64,000 nucleotides of DNA from Haloferax marisrubri. GTDB taxonomy: Archaea; Halobacteriota; Halobacteria; Halobacteriales; Haloferacaceae. The position numbers and the translations under genes are program-made. The notes under the pieces are model-generated. The model searched no databases and had not been told where the DNA came from. It worked only from the letters and a program-made list of their open reading frames with translations. Shown one piece after another: positions 60,278-64,000 of this stretch (positions are counted from its first letter, which is position 1; every line of letters starts with the position of its first letter). The DNA lies in contig NZ_LOPW02000005.1 in assembly GCF_001469875.2 (NCBI RefSeq), forward strand, positions 1 to 64,000. Reading direction: 5' to 3'.

Positions 60278-61645
60278 GTGTCCCCCGACGACGCCCCTCC
60301 CACAGACGATTCTCCCTCCGACGAACCCTCCTCGCTCTCGCGTCGCCAACTGCTCGGCCTCGTCGGCGGCGCGGGCGCGGTCGGTAGTATCGGCTGGTTC
60401 AGGCCGACGTGGCTCCCCGACCCGATTACCGACTGGCTGACGACGCTGTATCCCAATCCGCCGGCACACGTGTGGCGGCCGACAGTCTCCGACGCGCACG
60501 CCGACGAAGCGGTCGCCCGACTCGAACGGACCGTCGAGCGGGCGCAGACGCTCAAACCGAGGGTCGATACCGACTCGGTTCCGCGGGAGTTGGAGTTTTC
60601 GTTCAACCACCGCGACCCTTCCGGCGGGTGGCTTGAGTCGGCCCAATCGGCGTCCGACCCGCACAAGCGCGTGCAGTACGCACTTATGGGGATGTCCTTC
60701 GCGGGTGAGGCCGTCGGTGCCGCGACGTACCTCCTCGACGAGGCCGACCCGGAACGACTGGCCGAACGCGGGGGGTCAATCCGGTCGAGCGCCGGAGCCG
60801 TCCTCGACTCAGTCGGCGACTACGCCGTCTCGGACCCCTCCCGCGACCTCGCGTATCTGTATTTCGTCGAGCGCGAACTCGCGTTCGCCCGGTTCAACTC
60901 GCGGTACCGAGAGCGGTTCGCCGGCGAGACGACGACCGCCAGCGACGACTTCACCGCTAGCGCCGTCGCGGACGCGCACGCGTCCTACCTGCAGGCCGAA
61001 CAGCGCCTCGCCAACGCCCGATACTACCGCGACCGCTACCGCGATGGGCTCGGCGACGAGACGCGCTCGTACGCGGACGTCCTTGACTCGGCGCTGACGA
61101 CGCTCACCGAGTCGATAGCGACGTTTCCGACGGCAAGTGAGATGCGGGACCGACTCAGCGACGAGTACGACTCCGCCCGACAGACGCCGTACGGCGCGGC
61201 CCGTTGGGAACTTCTCACGATATGTTTCGACAGCGACTACCGGCTCAACTACGGCCCCGACGGGCACCGACACGGCCACACCGTCCAGCAGGTCGTCGAG
61301 GCGGCCATCGCCCTCCTCGGGAGGCGCGGCCACGAGTTCGCCCTCGACGAACTCGGCGTCTCACCCGGCGAGACCGGCTACGACTCCGGTCGGACGTTCC
61401 GAGCGAAGCGAAGCGCAGTCCGTCGGTTCCGGTCGGTCAGAGACACATACGACTCGCCGTTCGCGGGCGTACTCGCGCAGGAGGCGGCGAACCTGATTTA
61501 CTCCGGCGAAGTCGGCATCGAGTTGGCTGACGGAACGTTCCCGATGTGGCGAAACCGCGTGGACGCGACGACGTACTACCTCGTCGGCGAGGGCGAGATG
61601 CGCGAACTCGACGAGGTGTACGGGACGGTTATCGACGACTTCTGA
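60278..61645 (+). CDS. Tat-exported protein of unknown function
   Basis: 455 residues starting at GTG 60278, 28 bases behind a TATA-like CGTTTACAC. Twin-arginine signal LSRRQLLGLVGGAGAVGSIGW (20-40) with no lipobox, so probably a released or N-anchored protein. The rest is helical and acidic, with YYRDRYRDGLGDET-type segments. No enzyme motif recognised. Confidence 0.75.
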   Translation: MSPDDAPPTDDSPSDEPSSLSRRQLLGLVGGAGAVGSIGWFRPTWLPDPITDWLTTLYPNPPAHVWRPTVSDAHADEAVARLERTVERAQTLKPRVDTDSVPRELEFSFNHRDPSGGWLESAQSASDPHKRVQYALMGMSFAGEAVGAATYLLDEADPERLAERGGSIRSSAGAVLDSVGDYAVSDPSRDLAYLYFVERELAFARFNSRYRERFAGETTTASDDFTASAVADAHASYLQAEQRLANARYYRDRYRDGLGDETRSYADVLDSALTTLTESIATFPTASEMRDRLSDEYDSARQTPYGAARWELLTICFDSDYRLNYGPDGHRHGHTVQQVVEAAIALLGRRGHEFALDELGVSPGETGYDSGRTFRAKRSAVRRFRSVRDTYDSPFAGVLAQEAANLIYSGEVGIELADGTFPMWRNRVDATTYYLVGEGEMRELDEVYGTVIDDF

Positions 61646-61704
61646 CGCGACACACGCGGGCGGAGAACGTGACGCCGAGACGACCGCTTGTGGCAGCCCC
61701 TCGA

Positions 61705-63057
61705 CTACGACACGTCTTCGATGGCGTCCAACAGCATCGTCGCGCCGAGGTCAATTTCGCGGTCGGTCACGTCGAGCGGCGGGAGGATTCGAAGCACCTT
61801 GTAGCCGCACGAGAGGGTGAGCAGGCCGCGTTTGAGGGCGGCTTCCTGCACGGCGTCGCGGCGTTCTTTGGTGTCGAACTCGACGGCGAGAAGCAGACCT
61901 TTGCCGCGCACGTCGACGACGCTGTCGGGCGCGTCGTCGCGCATCCGCTCGGTGAACTGCCGGCCGCGGGCGACGGCGTTGTCGAGCAGGTCGTACTCCT
62001 CGATGGCTTCGAGCGTGAACACGCCCTGCATCGAGGAGACGATGTCGCCAGCGCCCCACGTCGAGGAGAGCCGCGAGGTCTCGTCGGGGAATATCTCGTC
62101 GTTCGAGACGGTCGCGCCGACGCGGAGGCCCTTCGCGCCGGTGATGATGTCGGGTTCCAGCGGGTAGTGGTCGGAGCCCCACATCTCGCCGGTGCGGCCG
62201 ACGCCGGTCTGAATCTCGTCGGCGATGAGCGTCAGGTCGTAGTCGTCGACGACGGCGGCGAGTTCCTCGGCGAAGGCGTCCGACGGGAAGCGGTAGCCGC
62301 CCTCTCCCTGTATCGGTTCGACGATGACGTAAGCGACCTCGTCGGCGTCGATGTGGCCCTTCTTGGGGTGGAGCTTCTGCCGGAGTTTGGAGACGGCGGA
62401 GTCGGCGTCGGGGAAGAAGCCGCAGGAACACGTCTCGGGCGAGCAGGTCCGGTCGTCGCAGAACGGCACGTCGAGGACGCCCGAAATCTCGGGGAACTTG
62501 CGGCGGTAGACGGACTTCGAGCGGTTGAGCGAGAGCGCGCCGAGGGTGCGGCCGTGGAACGCGCCCTCGAAGGTGACGCCGTACTTCGCGCCGTCGGCGT
62601 GGTCGTAGGCGATTTTGATGGCGTTCTCGACGGCCTCGGCCCCGGAGTTCGACAGGAACACCGTGTCCATCCCGTAGTGACTCGTGAGGTCGGTCAGTTT
62701 GTCCATGAGCGCGGCGGGGCCGGGGAGTCGCTCCTCGCCGGGCGCGGAGCCGTCGCTGACGTAGAAGTCCTGCCCGGCGATTTTCGTCGGGTCGACGAGG
62801 TCGAACTCGGCCATGCGGTCCATGAGCTTCGGGTTGTTGTAGCCGAGCGGGGCGGCCGCGACGTGGCTCGTGAAATCGAGGAGGACGTTGCCGTCGACGT
62901 CGGTGCAGAAGGGGCCTTCGGACTCCGCCGTGATGTCCCAGACGAAGTCGTAGACGTACGTGCTCGGCGCGGCGTGTTCGTGGTGGTACTCCACCCACTC
63001 GCGCGCTTTCTCGCCGGGCATCGAATCGACGCGTGGCACCGCCGTCTCTCGGTCCAT
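61705..63057 (-). CDS. class III aminotransferase, 4-aminobutyrate-type
   Basis: 450 residues. PLP enzyme of the GabT/ornithine aminotransferase group: SNSGAEAVENAIKIA (136-150), D280 in LIADEIQTGVGRTG and the Schiff-base K309 in ITGAKGLRVG. An unusual Cys-rich insertion, C200-X4-C205-X4-C210-X-C212, lies in the small loop after GVLDVPF. It may transaminate GABA, ornithine or similar. TATA-like signal not clear; ATG 63057 fits the N-terminus. Confidence 0.88.
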   Translation of the reverse strand: MDRETAVPRVDSMPGEKAREWVEYHHEHAAPSTYVYDFVWDITAESEGPFCTDVDGNVLLDFTSHVAAAPLGYNNPKLMDRMAEFDLVDPTKIAGQDFYVSDGSAPGEERLPGPAALMDKLTDLTSHYGMDTVFLSNSGAEAVENAIKIAYDHADGAKYGVTFEGAFHGRTLGALSLNRSKSVYRRKFPEISGVLDVPFCDDRTCSPETCSCGFFPDADSAVSKLRQKLHPKKGHIDADEVAYVIVEPIQGEGGYRFPSDAFAEELAAVVDDYDLTLIADEIQTGVGRTGEMWGSDHYPLEPDIITGAKGLRVGATVSNDEIFPDETSRLSSTWGAGDIVSSMQGVFTLEAIEEYDLLDNAVARGRQFTERMRDDAPDSVVDVRGKGLLLAVEFDTKERRDAVQEAALKRGLLTLSCGYKVLRILPPLDVTDREIDLGATMLLDAIEDVS

Positions 63058-63245
63058 GCGGCTCGGTACGAAGACCCGTGTGTTAAGATATTCGTTATTA
63101 ATGGTGCAATATCAGCCGGGCCGCGGTCCAGTCGGTCGGTTTTACCCCGCGAACGGAGGGGTTCGTCGGCCGAACGTGACGGTAGCGCGTCGTGACCTGT
63201 CGCTCCCGCGATAGGCTTTTGACGCCTCCGCGTCCGTGGTTGGGT

Positions 63246-64000
63246 ATGGCTCTCCCCGACATTCAGCGCTCCCGGGCGATGTGGTGGGCGCTCGCGTTGG
63301 TCCTCGCGGGCGCGCTCACCTACGTCGTCTACTCTTTCATCGGGACGTTCGTCTTCGGTCTCTTCATCTACTACGCCACGCGGCCCATCTACCGGCGGAT
63401 TCGCCGCCGGGTGAAGCCCCCGAGCCTCGCGGCCGCCGTGGCGCTTTTCGCCCTCGCACTGCCCGTGCTCGGCCTCGTCGTCTACGCCGCGACCATCGCG
63501 CTCCGCGAGTTCCTGCGGTACGCCGACCAACTCTCCTCCGACGAGGTGCCCATCGACCTCGAGGCCTACGGCATCGACCCGACCCTGCTGGAGGGAATCG
63601 CCAGCCCGCAGGCGCTGTTGGAGTACGACTTCCGCTCGGTGCTGACGCCCGAGGCGGTCGGGTCGGTGTTCGACTCGCTGAGCGTCGCCGCCAACACCTT
63701 CGCCTTCCTCGGCGTCGGCGCGATTCACCTGTTCGTCATGATCGCGTTCGCGTTCTACCTCCTCCGCGACGGCCACCGACTCCGCCGGTGGGGCCAGTCG
63801 ATGTTCGCCGACGACCACGGCATCCTCGAAGCCTACATGCGCGGCGTGGACCGCGACTTCAACAACATCTTCTTCGGCAACATCCTGAACGCCATCCTCA
63901 CGGGCACCATCGGCGTCATCGCGTACTCGCTTTTGAACGTCCTCGCGCCGATGGGCGTCCGCATCCCCGCGCCGGCGCTCATCGGCCTGCTCGCGGGCGT
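63246..64000 (+). CDS. AI-2E/PerM family transporter, truncated by window end
   Basis: Open from ATG 63246 through the right edge, 251 codons seen. MALPDIQRSRAMWWALALVL then paired helices, an extracellular loop (about 90-135) and FLGVGAIHLFVMIAFAFYLLRDG are typical of the PerM/AI-2E family. The family has about 350 residues, so about 100 are missing. TATA-like GGCTTTTGAC at 63213-63222 supports the start. Confidence 0.85.
   Translation, partial: MALPDIQRSRAMWWALALVLAGALTYVVYSFIGTFVFGLFIYYATRPIYRRIRRRVKPPSLAAAVALFALALPVLGLVVYAATIALREFLRYADQLSSDEVPIDLEAYGIDPTLLEGIASPQALLEYDFRSVLTPEAVGSVFDSLSVAANTFAFLGVGAIHLFVMIAFAFYLLRDGHRLRRWGQSMFADDHGILEAYMRGVDRDFNNIFFGNILNAILTGTIGVIAYSLLNVLAPMGVRIPAPALIGLLAG

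Overview
The window looks like a 64 kb chromosomal segment of a halophilic archaeon, most probably Haloferax or a very close relative. It has high G+C, acidic Asp/Glu-rich proteins, long open antisense frames caused by G+C-rich third codon positions, and many genes whose ATG or GTG lies 25-31 bases behind a TATA-like box with almost no 5' leader. Twin-arginine lipoproteins and archaeal housekeeping genes (proteasome alpha subunit, GatE, Pelota, RqcH/NFACT, FEN1, MptE) are present. From memory, the second proteasome alpha subunit and the thymidylate synthase/dihydrofolate reductase pair closely resemble Haloferax volcanii psmA2 and hts-hdrB. This is recall, not a search result.

Layout. 0-7.7 kb: a hairpin terminator with a UUCG loop, a secreted repeat protein, a YchF-family GTPase behind a 29-bp palindrome, an acetyltransferase, a deaminase-type amidohydrolase, and a Bat-type regulator preceded by two copies of one operator-like palindrome. 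7.7-8 kb: tRNA-Glu(CTC) with a partial duplication of its 3' end. 8-18 kb: amidohydrolase, psmA2-MOSC operon, a DUF1508 protein, a membrane zinc-ribbon protein, the thyA-hdrB-DUF4177 operon joined by 4-base overlaps, metallo-hydrolase, SDR and superoxide dismutase. 18-27 kb: DJ-1-like protein, photolyase, a paralogue of the zinc-ribbon protein, MptE and a dihydropteroate-synthase-like protein, TrmJ, a MaoC-like protein and an HtpX-like protease. 27-36 kb: gatE, fumC and, divergent from fumC, a four-gene sugar-type ABC importer. 36-41 kb: BolA, MutY, DsrE-like protein, FMN reductase, thymidine kinase. 41-47 kb: a RecJ-like protein that seems to have lost its metal ligands, Elp3, and an MscS channel. 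48-54 kb: rqcH, two tandem DUF4013 membrane proteins and pelA. 54-64 kb: OCD/AlaDH-like dehydrogenase, MFS carrier, methyltransferase, GNAT, fen1, a Tat-exported protein, a class III aminotransferase and a truncated AI-2E family permease.

How the genes fit together. Nucleotide and folate metabolism is well represented (thyA, hdrB, mptE, DHPS-like, tdk). So are genome maintenance (phr, mutY, fen1, RecJ-like) and translation or ribosome rescue (tRNA-Glu, gatE, elp3, trmJ, rqcH, pelA). There is no CRISPR array, insertion sequence, prophage or recognisable defence island. The most interesting signals are small: two 13-codon leader ORFs, each carrying a Shine-Dalgarno sequence and overlapping the next start codon by 4 bases (psmA2 and elp3); several clean palindromes in promoters; a tRNA-anchored direct repeat; and the degenerate RecJ-like protein.
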